A stretch of DNA of 64,000 nucleotides, taken from Sphingobium cloacae. Its GTDB lineage: Bacteria > Pseudomonadota > Alphaproteobacteria > Sphingomonadales > Sphingomonadaceae. The stretch lies in contig NZ_AP017656.1 in assembly GCF_002355855.1 (NCBI RefSeq), forward strand, positions 62,001-126,000. The letters are read 5' to 3'. The stretch's first letter is position 1, and each line of letters starts with the position of its first letter. The notes below the pieces were generated by a model. The model was not told where the DNA came from. It ran no database searches and saw only the letters and a program-made list of their open reading frames with translations. Of this stretch, positions 8,604 through 17,304 are shown piece by piece. A program made the position numbers and the translations under genes.

Positions 8604-9227
8604 TCACTTCGGCTTGCGGCCCATGCCCGCGGCAAAGGCGATCCGCAGGGCTTCGGACAAATTGCGGACCTCGAGCTTGGCCATCAGGCTCGCGCGATGG
8701 ACCTCGACCGTTCGCGATGAACAGCCCAGGTCATAGGCGATCGTCTTATTGGGCAGGCCGTTCGCCAGCCCTTCCAGCACTTCACGCTCCCGGGGCGTCA
8801 GTGCAGCGACCCGCACGCCGGCTTCAGAGGTTTCCAGAGTGCGAAGGTCGACATCGTCGAGACGCGCGAACGCGCGGCTGACGGCGCCGAGCAGGGCGGC
8901 TTTCTCGAAGGGCTTCTCGAGAAAGTCGACCGCGCCGCCTTTCATGGCCTGCACCGCAACCGACACGTCGCCATGGCCGGTCAGGACGATGACCGGCATA
9001 TTGACCCCGCGTGCTGCCATGGCGGCCTGAATCTCGAGACCGTCCATCTCGGGCATGCGCACGTCGAGGATGACGCAGCCGACGGCCGCCGACTTCGCCT
9101 CCTTGAGAAACTCCACGCCCGAGGCATAGGTCACGACGTCGTAGCCCGCGGTCTTGAGCGCAAAGCTCGCCGCCTTGCGGATGCTCTCCTCGTCGTCGAC
9201 CAGATGGATGACGCGTCTATCCCCCAT
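8604..9227 (-). CDS. fixJ: FixJ-like response regulator
   Basis: 207 residues: receiver domain with phospho-acceptor in 'VILDVRMPEMDG' and conserved Lys in 'EKPFEK', then a LuxR-type helix-turn-helix ('LTPREREVLEGLANGLPNKT'). The ATG at 9227 follows a GGAGGAAC ribosome site inside the end of the kinase gene, giving an 11-bp overlap that suggests translational coupling. Partner of the adjacent heme-PAS kinase; in FixLJ systems this regulator activates microaerobic genes. Confidence 0.9.
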   Translation of the reverse strand: MGDRRVIHLVDDEESIRKAASFALKTAGYDVVTYASGVEFLKEAKSAAVGCVILDVRMPEMDGLEIQAAMAARGVNMPVIVLTGHGDVSVAVQAMKGGAVDFLEKPFEKAALLGAVSRAFARLDDVDLRTLETSEAGVRVAALTPREREVLEGLANGLPNKTIAYDLGCSSRTVEVHRASLMAKLEVRNLSEALRIAFAAGMGRKPK

Positions 9228-10752
9228 GTTCCTCCTCCGCCCGCGCATGGATCAAGGTAAAATGAAAGCGCGCGCCGCCGCGGTCGGGGCGCTCCATCCA
9301 GATACGGCCCCCATGCGCTTCGATGATGGTCCGGCAGATCGAAAGGCCGAGGCCCATGCCGTCGGCCTTTGTCGACTTGAACGCCGTGAAGAGCTGCTCC
9401 CGGACCTCGTCGGCGATGCCGGGGCCGGTATCCTCCACGGTCACCTCGATCAGCCCGTCAGGGCGCAACCTGGTCGCTACCTTGAGGTCGCGAACAGGAC
9501 ACGCCGCCATCGCCTCGATGGCGTTGCGCATCAGGTTGACCAGCACCTGCTGGATCTGCACCCTGTCGACGAGAACCGGCGTCGCGGCGGGATCGACCGC
9601 GAAGAAGCTGCGGATGCCGCGCTCGCGTGCACCGACCAGCGCGAGCTCGCTCGCCTCGGCGACAACCTGCGGCAGATCGTGGAGGCTCTTGTCGACCTCG
9701 CCGCGGGCGACGAAATCGCGCAGGCGCCGGACGATATGGCCGGCCCGCAGCGTTTCCTGTGCCGCATCATCCATCACCGACCGTAGCGACACGAAGGGTT
9801 CGTCGTCCCGCTCGTCGAGCATGTCGCGGATCGTCTCGAGATAGAGCGCGACCGCGGCAAGCGGCTGGTTGAGCTCATGCGCGAGGGTCGAGGCCATCGT
9901 GCCCATCGCGCTCAGCCGGGAGACATGGACCAGCTCTGCCTGCAGTTCCTTGAGCCTGAGCTCATCCTGCTCCTTGGCGGTGAGATCCCGGATGAAGCCG
10001 GTGAACAACCGCTGCCCGTCTTCACCGGCCTCGCCAACCGACAGCTGCATCGGGAAGGTCGAGCCGTCGCGGCGCTGGCCGACCACGACGCGGCCGAGGC
10101 CGATGATCCGGCGCTCGCCGGTCTGGAGATAATGCGCGATATATTCGTCATGCCGGTCGCGATCGGGCTGGGGCATCAGGCAGGAGACGTTGCGGCCGAC
10201 GAGCTCGGTTTCCGAATAGCCGAACAGGCGTTGGGCGGCCGCGCTGAACGACGTGATGTCGCCGGTCTCGTCGATGATGATCATCGCATCGGGGACGGTC
10301 GCCAGGATCGACTGGAGATGCTGCTCGCGGGTCTCGATTGACGCCCGGACCGCCGCCTCGTCGGTGACATCGCGACTGATGCAGGCAAAGCCTCGATGTG
10401 CGTCGCCTTCGAACAGGGCGCTGATCGTCAGGCGCGCGAGATACTCCGCTCCGTTCTCGCAGACCCGCCACGCTTCGCGCTCCAGCGTGCCTTCGTGAAG
10501 GGCGGCCGCCAGGTCTGCGCACGGGCGGCCGGCCGCAATCTCGTCGGGCGGGTAGAACAGGTCATGGGGCTGTCCCAGGACGCGATCGAGGGGCCAGCAT
10601 TCGGCACGCTCGCCTTCTTCATTATAGCTCAGCACGATCCCGGCAGGATCGAGCAGCGTCAGGACATGGCCGCCAGCCTGTCGCAGGAACAACGGCGCAA
10701 GCCGCACCACCTCCCTGGCAATCTCGTCCGCCCCGCGCCTCGTGTCGACCAT
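9217..10752 (-). CDS. fixL: FixL-like heme-PAS oxygen-sensing histidine kinase
   Basis: About 511 residues: a first PAS domain (about 30-130), a second PAS with the FixL heme pattern ('MPQPDRDRHDEYIAHY', then 'RRIIGLGR'), a DHp domain with phospho-acceptor His in 'TLAHELNQP' and an ATPase domain ('NLMRNAIEAM', 'DTGPGIADEV', 'GLGLSICRTI'). By alignment with Bradyrhizobium FixL, the His of 'DRHDEY' matches heme ligand His200 and the Arg of 'GLGR' matches Arg220. The start is uncertain: ATG at 10752 or GTG at 10782. It has no transmembrane helices. Part of it is duplicated at 26199-26758. Confidence 0.9.
   Translation of the reverse strand: MVDTRRGADEIAREVVRLAPLFLRQAGGHVLTLLDPAGIVLSYNEEGERAECWPLDRVLGQPHDLFYPPDEIAAGRPCADLAAALHEGTLEREAWRVCENGAEYLARLTISALFEGDAHRGFACISRDVTDEAAVRASIETREQHLQSILATVPDAMIIIDETGDITSFSAAAQRLFGYSETELVGRNVSCLMPQPDRDRHDEYIAHYLQTGERRIIGLGRVVVGQRRDGSTFPMQLSVGEAGEDGQRLFTGFIRDLTAKEQDELRLKELQAELVHVSRLSAMGTMASTLAHELNQPLAAVALYLETIRDMLDERDDEPFVSLRSVMDDAAQETLRAGHIVRRLRDFVARGEVDKSLHDLPQVVAEASELALVGARERGIRSFFAVDPAATPVLVDRVQIQQVLVNLMRNAIEAMAACPVRDLKVATRLRPDGLIEVTVEDTGPGIADEVREQLFTAFKSTKADGMGLGLSICRTIIEAHGGRIWMERPDRGGARFHFTLIHARAEEEHGG
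10042..10601 (-). repeat. 560-bp direct repeat (within fixL), second copy at 26199-26758
   Basis: The fixL segment encoding roughly the end of the first PAS through the heme PAS recurs without gaps in the same orientation exactly 16,157 bp to the right, with only scattered substitutions. Copper cluster 1, the IS and the oleate/peroxidase operons lie between the copies. Confidence 0.85.
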
Positions 10753-10810
10753 CGGCCGGCTCACATACCTGGCCGGGCGCACGTATCCGGGCGTAGCCCG
10801 ACCGTGCCAC

Positions 10811-11284
10811 TCAGCGCCGCGCGAGTATGGCCTTCATCTCGTCGATTTCCTGCCGCTGCGAGCGCTTGATCGCTTCGCAAAGCCGGATGACTTCCGGATC
10901 GCTGAGCTTTGCTTCCTGGCACATCAGGATCGCCCCGGAATGATGCGGGATCATCGAGCGCAGAAAGGCCGTGTCGCCGATCGTGGTCTGGGTGCGGATG
11001 AGTGCAAAGCTGCCGAAGAAGGCGACCAGCGACGCGGCGATCAGCGCGATGTTGGCGGCCTTCGACACGAACATGTGTCGCATGGCGAGGATCATCAGCA
11101 CCACCATCGGTGCGACCATCATCAGCGTCATGTAGAGCATGTTGAGGTTGTTGTAGAAGCTGTCGAGCCCGTCGATCATGACGAACATCACCAGATACAT
11201 GATGACGCCGCTGATGACGGTCTGAACGGCAAGGCTCCAATAGGCACCCATCTTCCGGGTGTTCATGTGGGACGAATGGTCCAT
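10811..11284 (-). CDS. DUF305 family membrane-anchored protein
   Basis: 157 residues with His-rich start 'MDHSSHMN', three hydrophobic segments ('LAVQTVISGVIMYLVMFVMI', 'YMTLMMVAPMVVLMILAM', 'IALIAASLVAFFGSFALI') and the DUF305 signature 'SMIPHHSGAILMCQEAKLSD'. DUF305 proteins recur in copper/metal loci and are suspected metal-binding proteins; activity is not known. It lies just downstream of copB (90 bp) on the same strand. Close paralogue at 40487 and a remnant at 55765. Confidence 0.85.
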   Translation of the reverse strand: MDHSSHMNTRKMGAYWSLAVQTVISGVIMYLVMFVMIDGLDSFYNNLNMLYMTLMMVAPMVVLMILAMRHMFVSKAANIALIAASLVAFFGSFALIRTQTTIGDTAFLRSMIPHHSGAILMCQEAKLSDPEVIRLCEAIKRSQRQEIDEMKAILARR

Positions 11285-11374
11285 GGCGTATCTCCTTCGC
11301 TCGGCGCCGGCCGACCTGGGTATGAGTGTAACGCCCCGCTCTCTTGTTCGCCCCCGCCATCAGCCGTCCTGATG

Positions 11375-12562
11375 CTAAAACCAGAAGCGAACGCCGGCGA
11401 CGAAGCTGGTGGCATGGACGTCCTCGCCCGCAAGCCTCGACAGCCGCGCCGTGTCTCCGGCTTTGCGCAGATAGGAAACGCCGATGTAAGGTGCGAACTG
11501 GCGGCTGAATTCGTAGCGCAGGCGCGCGCCGAGCTCTATGTTGACCAGCCCCGAACCGATGTCGTTCTCCGGAATATCCTGCGCGGCGAAATTGACCTCG
11601 GCGCGCGGCTGCAAGATCAGGCGCTGGGTGATGCGCTGGTCGTAATAGCCCTCGACCCGGCCCAGAACATCGCCCTTGGTCGAGAGGAACAGCGCGCCTT
11701 CGACCTCGAACATGCCAGGAGCCAGGCCCTCGACGCCGATCGTCGCGTAGGTGCGGTCGGGCCCGCGGCCGAAGTCCTGGCGGATACCGCCCTGAAGATT
11801 GAAATAGGGGTCGATGGCCCGGCTGTAGAGCACCTGCACCTCGGCGCTGTCGATGCCGCGGCCGAACTCGCCTTCGCCCTCGCTCTTGAGCCAGAGGCGG
11901 TTGATGTCGCCGCCGTAAAAGCCTTCGCCATCCCAGCGATAGCCATCGCGGCCGCTATGCGCCTGATACTCGAACAGGTTGAGCAGCACCTGCCCGAAAT
12001 TGTTGCCGCCGCTGTCCTTCATCATGATGTCGCGCGAGCGCGCCATCTCGCCGCCGGGAAAATCCCGATCGGCGAAGTGGTCGCCTGGGGGCGGCGGCGG
12101 GGGCGCATTGCCGGCCGGAAGTGCGGTGCCGGTCATTTGCATGCCGGGCATGGCGGGCGTTCCCGGCGTCGCTGTCTGGCCATGCTGCGCATGGTCCATC
12201 CCGGGCATGTCGGGCATCGCGCCGTCCTGATGCTGGGAGTGGTCCATGCCCGGCATCTCCGGCATTGCGGGAGACGTGGATTGCGGCTGACCGGCCGCAT
12301 TTGCTTGCGCCGCGGGAGTGGTCTGGTGCTGCGAATGGTCCATTGCCGGCATGGTGTCCGGCGCTGGCTTCTGAGCGCGCGGCCTGGCAGTGGGCTTGGG
12401 GCGCGGCGCGGCGGCCTTGTCCTTCTTTTTCTCCTGCGCCGGCCGCGCCCCGCCCGGCGGCGCCATGCCGGGCATGTCGTGCATCGAATGATCCTGGGCA
12501 AAGGCGGGTGCGGCGGCGAGAAGGGCGATCGCGCTCACCAGCGGCGTGAGGATGCGGGTCAT
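11375..12562 (-). CDS. copB: Copper resistance outer-membrane protein CopB
   Basis: 395 residues: signal peptide to 'APAFAQ', a Met/His-rich copper-binding region (about 20-180, repeats such as 'MPGMDHSQH'), then the CopB/PcoB beta-barrel ('YRWDGEGFYGGDINRLWLKS', 'VEGYYDQRITQRLILQPRAE', ending 'FVAGVRFWF'). The ATG at 12562 overlaps the copA stop (ATGA); the longer open frame to 12883 is only the shadow of copA. Thought to bind copper at the outer membrane together with CopA. Paralogue at 57928-59241. Confidence 0.93.
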   Translation of the reverse strand: MTRILTPLVSAIALLAAAPAFAQDHSMHDMPGMAPPGGARPAQEKKKDKAAAPRPKPTARPRAQKPAPDTMPAMDHSQHQTTPAAQANAAGQPQSTSPAMPEMPGMDHSQHQDGAMPDMPGMDHAQHGQTATPGTPAMPGMQMTGTALPAGNAPPPPPPGDHFADRDFPGGEMARSRDIMMKDSGGNNFGQVLLNLFEYQAHSGRDGYRWDGEGFYGGDINRLWLKSEGEGEFGRGIDSAEVQVLYSRAIDPYFNLQGGIRQDFGRGPDRTYATIGVEGLAPGMFEVEGALFLSTKGDVLGRVEGYYDQRITQRLILQPRAEVNFAAQDIPENDIGSGLVNIELGARLRYEFSRQFAPYIGVSYLRKAGDTARLSRLAGEDVHATSFVAGVRFWF

Positions 12563-14511
12563 TGCGCGTCTCCCTTCGGACGCACGCTCACGACCCGCAT
12601 CATCCCTGCATGCATGTGGTAGAGGAGATGGCAGTGGAAGGCCCAGTCCCCGACCGCGTCGGCGGTGAAGTCCCAGCTCACCTTGCCGCCGGGCTGGACG
12701 ATCACCGTATGCTTGCGTGGGCTGTGATCGCCATGCCCCGTCACCAGCTCGAAAAAATGCCCGTGAATATGGATCGGATGCCCCATCATCGTGTCGTTGA
12801 TGAGATTGACGCGCACCCGCTCGCCTTCGATGAACGGGATCGGCTCGTGATGGTCCGACATTTTCTCGCCGTCGAACGACCACATGAACCGCTCCATGTT
12901 GCCGGTGAGGTGGATGTCGATGCTGCGGCTCGGCGCGCGCACGTCTGGATTGCGCTCGAGCGCCATCAGATCCTTGTAGACGAGCACCTTGTGGCCGACG
13001 TCGGTGAGGCCCTGGCCGGGCTCGCCGGTGCGGTCGACGGGCATCGGCGAGATGGTCTGGACGCTCGGATCGCGCTTCACCTGCGGCGCGTTCGAGAAGT
13101 CGCGCATCTTCATCGAACCCATCGCGTGCCCGCCATGATCCATGCCCGCCATCTGGCCATCGGCGCCCATCGCGCCGTGGTCCATGCCGGCCATCGATCC
13201 ATGATCCATCCCGCTCATCGCGGAATGATCCATCCCCGAATGGTCCATGCCCGCCATGGCGCTGTTGTCCATGGTCGCCATCGCTGCCGCCGCGCCGGTC
13301 GCGAGGCGCGCGGACGCGTTCTTCTCGGCCGTCGGATCGACGCCCCGCATAGCGCCGCCCGACATGTCCATGCCTTCCATGCCCGGCATCGAGGACATGT
13401 CCATGCCCATGTCCTTCATGTCGGCGAGCGGCCGTTTGCGTAAGGGAGGCACCTCGCCAGCCATGCCGGCGCGCGGCGCGAGCGTGGCACGCGCCATACC
13501 CGAGCGGTCGATGGCCTCGCCGACAAGAGTATAGGCCTTGTCCTCGCCTGGGCTGACAACGACGTCGTAGGTCTCGGCGACACCGATCTGGAACTCGTCG
13601 ACGGTGACGGGCACCACATTCTGCCCGTCGGCCTGGACGATGCTGAGCGGCAGGCCGGGTACGCGGACGTTGAAGGTGGTCATCGCCGACGCATTGATGA
13701 CGCGCAGCCGCACCCGCTCGCCCGGGGTGAAGAGCGCGGTCCAGTTGTCCATCGGACCATGGCCATTGACGAGATAGGTGTAGGTCGATCCGGTGACATC
13801 GGAGATGTCGGCGGGGTCCATCCGCATCTGGCCCCAGTCGAGCCGGTCCTTGAGTGGCTGGTCCTTGCCCGAGAGCAGCCCGGCCAGCGTCTGGCGCTGG
13901 AAGTTGAAATGGCCGGGGTTGACCTTGAGACGCCGGAAGATCGCCTGCGGCGAGAGTGCGCTGTGATCGGCGAGCACGATGACATGCTCGCGGTCATAGG
14001 CGACCGGATCGGCACCGGCGGGGTCGATGATGATCGGGCCGTAATGGCCTTCCTGCTCCTGCAGGCCCGAATGGCTGTGATACCAGTAGGTGCCGCTTTG
14101 CACGACGGGGAACTGGTAGAGGTAGTTCGATCCCGGCTTGATGCCCGGAAAAGACACGCCCGGCACGCCGTCCATATTGGCCGGCAGGATCAGCCCGTGC
14201 CAGTGGATCGAGCTGTCCTCCTCGAGTTGATTGACGACGTTGAGCCGCACGCGCTGGCCTTCGCGCAGCCGGATCAGCGGGGCGGGGACCGTGCCGTTGA
14301 GACCGATTGCGCGGAACTGGCGCCCGTCGATGCTCATCGACTGCCGGGCGATGGTCAGCGTGATGTCTTCGCCCGACACGGTCGGTAGCGTCGGTCGCAT
14401 CCCCGGCGAGATGGTCTGCGCCCAGGCAGGCAGCCAGGCTGATAATGCGGCGCCACCACCGGCGAGGGCCGCGCCGCGAAGGAACTGGCGGCGGTCGAGG
14501 GCAGAAATCAT
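12559..14511 (-). CDS. copA: Copper resistance multicopper oxidase CopA
   Basis: 650 residues: a Tat signal ('LDRRQFLRGAALAGGG'), three cupredoxin domains and all copper ligand motifs: 'SIHWHG', 'WYHSHSG', 'HPIHIHGHFFEL' and 'HCHLLYHMHAGM'. A Met-rich insert (about 365-470, many 'MAGMDHS' units) is typical of PcoA/CopA. It oxidises Cu(I) and sequesters copper in the periplasm. It follows the ECF sigma gene by 67 bp and overlaps copB by 4 bp, so it likely belongs to the operon that starts with the anti-sigma gene. Confidence 0.95.
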   Translation of the reverse strand: MISALDRRQFLRGAALAGGGAALSAWLPAWAQTISPGMRPTLPTVSGEDITLTIARQSMSIDGRQFRAIGLNGTVPAPLIRLREGQRVRLNVVNQLEEDSSIHWHGLILPANMDGVPGVSFPGIKPGSNYLYQFPVVQSGTYWYHSHSGLQEQEGHYGPIIIDPAGADPVAYDREHVIVLADHSALSPQAIFRRLKVNPGHFNFQRQTLAGLLSGKDQPLKDRLDWGQMRMDPADISDVTGSTYTYLVNGHGPMDNWTALFTPGERVRLRVINASAMTTFNVRVPGLPLSIVQADGQNVVPVTVDEFQIGVAETYDVVVSPGEDKAYTLVGEAIDRSGMARATLAPRAGMAGEVPPLRKRPLADMKDMGMDMSSMPGMEGMDMSGGAMRGVDPTAEKNASARLATGAAAAMATMDNSAMAGMDHSGMDHSAMSGMDHGSMAGMDHGAMGADGQMAGMDHGGHAMGSMKMRDFSNAPQVKRDPSVQTISPMPVDRTGEPGQGLTDVGHKVLVYKDLMALERNPDVRAPSRSIDIHLTGNMERFMWSFDGEKMSDHHEPIPFIEGERVRVNLINDTMMGHPIHIHGHFFELVTGHGDHSPRKHTVIVQPGGKVSWDFTADAVGDWAFHCHLLYHMHAGMMRVVSVRPKGDAQ

Positions 14512-14578
14512 TCGGTTTGTCTCAGCTTGCGGAAAGAGGGCGGACCTATTGGAAATACGCAGCCCACCCGCCTGCCCC

Positions 14579-15145
14579 TCAAACTTTCTTCAAACTTTCC
14601 GCGAGGCGCGCCCGGGCGCGGTAGAGGCGGGTCTCGACGGCCTTCTGGGAGATGCCGAGGATCTCGGCGGTTTCGGCTTCCGATTTCTCGTCGATCGTCC
14701 GCAGGATGAGCGTGTCCTTGAGCGAGGCGGGCAGGGCGGCGATCGCTTTCATCGCCTCTGCCAGTTGCTGCTCGGCGCCGATTGCCTGGTCGGGTAGCGG
14801 CGCCTCATCGGCGACGTCATCCGCCTCGCCCAGCGGCAGGGCCATGGAGAAGAAGTTCCGGACCGCGCGCCGGCGCCGCCAGTCATGGCATTTGTTGATG
14901 ACGATCCGGGACATCCAGACCTGGAAGGGTCGCGCAGCGTCATAGCGGTTGAGTGCGGCGAAGGCGGCGACGAAGCTTGCCTGCGTGACGTCCAGCGCCT
15001 CCTCTCCGTCACCTATATGGCTGCGCACGAGCCGAAATACCCAGCCTTGGTGTCGCCGCACAAGTTCGGCGAAAGCGGCCTGCCGGCCGACGAGTGCAAG
15101 AGCGGCAAGCTCCCCGTCCGAGCAGTCGGGGAGAATTATGGTCAT
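14579..15145 (-). CDS. ECF sigma factor, CnrH-like
   Basis: 188 residues: sigma region 2 (about 22-90, 'DVTQASFVAAFAALNRYD', 'PFQVWMSRIVINKCHDW') and region 4 (about 120-180, 'LPASLKDTLILRTIDEKSEA', 'ETRLYRARARLAESLKK'). The start overlaps the sensor gene's stop (ATGA). Gene order anti-sigma, CnrX-like sensor, sigma mirrors cnrYXH, so I infer release of this sigma on periplasmic metal. Probable recognition sequence: AGGGGTG-N11-TGCGTA. Confidence 0.92.
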   Translation of the reverse strand: MTIILPDCSDGELAALALVGRQAAFAELVRRHQGWVFRLVRSHIGDGEEALDVTQASFVAAFAALNRYDAARPFQVWMSRIVINKCHDWRRRRAVRNFFSMALPLGEADDVADEAPLPDQAIGAEQQLAEAMKAIAALPASLKDTLILRTIDEKSEAETAEILGISQKAVETRLYRARARLAESLKKV

Positions 15146-15585
15146 TCGGACTTTGCCGTCAGCGCTTTCACTACGGCGTCGTCGAACTTCTGCGTCTGAT
15201 CGGGGCGAAGTACGGCACGCATTGCAAAGATGTGCTCGAGCGTTTCCTTCTGCAGCGCGCCCATGGCTTGGTGCGAGCGGTCCACTGCCGCCGCGACTTT
15301 AGGGCCATAGCCATGTTCCGCCTCAATCGCCTCTGCTAGGCGAGCATTGTCGGCGCGCAGCTCGGCTTCAAGTGCCTGACGCCGAATGGCATAATTCTTC
15401 TCGATGAACTCCAGCCGGGCGTGCTGAGCCGTATCCAGTTTGAGATCCCGATGGAGCAGCTCGTGCAGTTCGTTTTCCACGGGCGGTGCCGACACCACAT
15501 AGATCCGCCCGATCACCACCCCGGCGATCGCCGCGGTAAAGGTCAACAGTAGGAGGAGCAGGAGCCGGCGGCGGTCCCGCATCAT
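15142..15585 (-). CDS. CnrX-like periplasmic metal sensor
   Basis: 147 residues: an N-terminal membrane anchor (about 8-30) and a helical periplasmic domain of the CnrX/Spy type. The residues that bind metal in CnrX (His42, His46, Glu63, His119, Met123) align with His41, His45 ('HELLH'), Glu62, His118 and Met122 ('EHIFAMR') here, exactly one position off. The metal in this context is probably copper, by neighbourhood; nickel/cobalt sensing cannot be excluded. Overlaps both neighbours by 4 bp. Confidence 0.88.
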   Translation of the reverse strand: MMRDRRRLLLLLLLTFTAAIAGVVIGRIYVVSAPPVENELHELLHRDLKLDTAQHARLEFIEKNYAIRRQALEAELRADNARLAEAIEAEHGYGPKVAAAVDRSHQAMGALQKETLEHIFAMRAVLRPDQTQKFDDAVVKALTAKSE

Positions 15586-15854
15586 TGCGAGCCCAGCAGC
15601 GTCGAGGGCGCGAGCGCCAACTGCGCATCGAAGGGCGATATCGGGCTCGCGTCCGCCGACCCGATTGGAACCGCGGAGCCCGCGATGCCGATGAAAAGCG
15701 CGACTGCGGCGGCTAGACCAAACGTCGTTGCGCCCAAGCGCGGCATGGCCTGGACCCTAGCGATTTCCGTCAGGACGCGGCTGTCCAGGCCGGCAAGCCT
15801 GGGGTCAATTGGGGCATCGCGCAATTTCGCGAGCATTTCGTCAAGGTGGTCCAT
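15582..15854 (-). CDS. CnrY-like membrane anti-sigma factor
   Basis: 90 residues: an N-terminal cytoplasmic segment ('MDHLDEMLAKLRDAPIDPRL'), one transmembrane helix (about 45-65) and a short periplasmic tail ending 'LAPSTLLGSQ', nearly identical to the tail of its paralogue in cluster 2. Layout matches CnrY, which holds the sigma factor through its N terminus and the sensor through its tail. The ATG at 15854 is chosen by match with the paralogue; 26 bp upstream is the ECF motif, implying autoregulation. Confidence 0.78.
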   Translation of the reverse strand: MDHLDEMLAKLRDAPIDPRLAGLDSRVLTEIARVQAMPRLGATTFGLAAAVALFIGIAGSAVPIGSADASPISPFDAQLALAPSTLLGSQ

Positions 15855-15880
15855 GGTGTTTCTCCGTCTTCTCTTCACAA

Positions 15881-15904
15881 TACGCATTCTGGCCCACGAC
15901 CCCT
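15881..15904 (-). promoter_or_regulatory. ECF-type promoter motif before anti-sigma/sensor/sigma operon 1
   Basis: Minus strand AGGGGTC, 11 bases, TGCGTA, ending 26 bp before the anti-sigma ATG. One of nine good copies with constant spacing in the window. Confidence 0.65.
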
Positions 15905-15931
15905 TGGCTCGGAACAGAAAAGAAATTTGAG

Positions 15932-15955
15932 AGGGGTGCAGGCTGCAGCTGCGTA
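15932..15955 (+). promoter_or_regulatory. ECF-type promoter motif before copC (cluster 1)
   Basis: AGGGGTG, 11 bases, TGCGTA, ending 32 bp before the copC ATG and divergent from the copy that serves the anti-sigma operon. Confidence 0.68.
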
Positions 15956-15987
15956 TTCTCTCATGTCAATGACTGGAGAATTCCCGA

Positions 15988-16368
15988 ATGCGCTTCCTTT
16001 CGCCTTTCGCAGCTGTCGCCGCCGTCAGCCTGAGCGTTTCGGCTCCGGCCTATGCACATCCCAAGCTCGTGTCTTCAACGCCCGCCGCCAACGCCAGAGT
16101 CTCGGCACCGTCGCGTATCACTCTGACGTTCAGTGAAGGCCTGATGGCCAGACTATCTGGTGCCGAGATCGTGATGACCGGTATGCCCGGCATGCCAAAC
16201 CATCGCATGGCGGTGACCGGCTTCAAGACCGCGGTCGAGGGCGGTAACAAGACGTTGGCGCTGACACTGGCCAAGCCGCTTGGCGCTGGTACCTATCAGG
16301 TCACCTGGCATGTCGTCTCGATGGACACGCACCGCATCCAGGGCAATCTCGCCTTCATCGTGCGATAG
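15988..16368 (+). CDS. copC: Periplasmic copper chaperone CopC
   Basis: 126 residues: signal peptide cleaved after 'APAYA', mature protein beginning 'HPKLVSSTPAANA' (the N-terminal His is the conserved Cu(II) ligand of CopC), a Met-rich 'MTGMPGMPNHRM' Cu(I)-type segment and 'VSMDTHRIQGNLAF' near the C terminus. Divergent from the ECF operon and followed 4 bp later by copD. Confidence 0.93.
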   Translation: MRFLSPFAAVAAVSLSVSAPAYAHPKLVSSTPAANARVSAPSRITLTFSEGLMARLSGAEIVMTGMPGMPNHRMAVTGFKTAVEGGNKTLALTLAKPLGAGTYQVTWHVVSMDTHRIQGNLAFIVR

Positions 16369-16372
16369 GGCA

Positions 16373-17050
16373 ATGAGTGAGGTAGCAGGCATCGCGATCC
16401 GCTGGGCGCTGTACGCCGATCTCGGCCTCTTGTTCGGCCTGCCGCTGTTCGCGCTCTATGCCCCAGGTGGCGGCCGGACGGTGCAGCGGCATCTGCCGAT
16501 GGGGGCGATGGTGGCCTGTCTTGCCTGCTTCGGGCTGCTGCTATCTGCGTTCGGCTTTGCGGTGCAGGCTGCGGCCATGTCCGGACTGCCGCTCACACAG
16601 CCTGATTTCGCCCTGCTGGGTGATCTCATCAATGAGACGGCCATGGGGGCGGCGTTGAAGGCGCGCCTTGTCGCGCTCCTTGTCCTCCTATTCTGCGTCC
16701 TCTTGTATCGACGGCAATCACGTCCCGCCTTCATCGCCTCTACTCTCGCAGGCGCGCTCGCGCTCGCGACCCTCGCCTGGAGCGGACATGGCGCGGCTGG
16801 CGAAGGCTATCCGGGCTGGCTGCAACTGGTCGCCGATCTCGTCCATCTGCTCGCCGCCGGCGCCTGGGTCGGCGCGCTTGCAGCCTTCCTCGCGCTGGTT
16901 ATGCCTAAAGCAGCGACCGGTGATATGGAGCGGGTCTCGCTCGCCGAGGAGGCCTTGACGGGCTTCTCCCTGGTAGGAACGATCATCGTTGCCCTGCTGA
17001 TCCTGACCGGGATGGGGGCGTCACATAAAACGGGCACAGATATACGCTAA
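16373..17050 (+). pseudogene. copD: Truncated copD (copper import membrane protein)
   Basis: Begins with ATG at 16373 just after copC and encodes about 215 residues of CopD, with several transmembrane helices and 'VHLLAAGAWVGALAAFLALV'. After 'IVALLILTG' the match to CopD stops, and the last dozen residues are read from a Tn3-type terminal repeat that starts at 17014. About 90 C-terminal residues present in the intact paralogue at 53246 are missing, so it is probably inactive. Confidence 0.88.
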
Positions 17051-17051
17051 G
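17014..17051 (+). repeat. Orphan Tn3-family terminal inverted repeat
   Basis: A 38-bp sequence that starts GGGGGCGTC and ends TATACGCTAAG, the start and end pattern of Tn3-family ends. It interrupts copD. No matching second end or transposase is visible, and the next 207 bp contain no identifiable gene before the IS begins. Its sequence differs from the ends of the Tn3 element at 26759, so it came from another transposon. Confidence 0.65.
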
Positions 17052-17304
17052 GCCTGAGGGCGTCGGAAAACACCTGTTTGTCGTACATTGGCCGGTAGGA
17101 GACAGTCCGGATCGGAGCCGGGTTGCGAGGATAGCTGACACGCACGTTAAGTCGGCAGCCGACCAAAGCCAGCCATTCAACGTCCAATTGCGCGCGGCTG
17201 ATTTCAGTTGAACCTGCCATTACAAGACCCGGGAACTTGGGCGACACGGGTCAGGCAGTGTCCGCCGTCAGCACCAATGGCACAGATTTGAGGTTGTGAT
17301 TTAA

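Noticed and set aside
8604..10752. fixLJ taken as sign of nitrogen fixation
   Set aside because: No nif, fixNOPQ or fixK gene is visible; heme-PAS FixLJ pairs also occur in non-fixers.
10742..12622. 626-residue plus-strand frame
   Set aside because: Antisense to DUF305 and copB; His-rich composition is the mirror of Met-codon-rich copB repeats.
12121..13443. Met/His codon repeats as a CRISPR or DNA repeat array
   Set aside because: Short 'catgcc/catgtc' units are irregular and are explained by Met-rich copper-binding protein segments.
17047..17247. 66-residue minus-strand frame ending in the Tn3-type repeat
   Set aside because: Position is suggestive of a transposase C terminus, but the sequence lacks the TnpA ending seen at 30960 and no family could be named.
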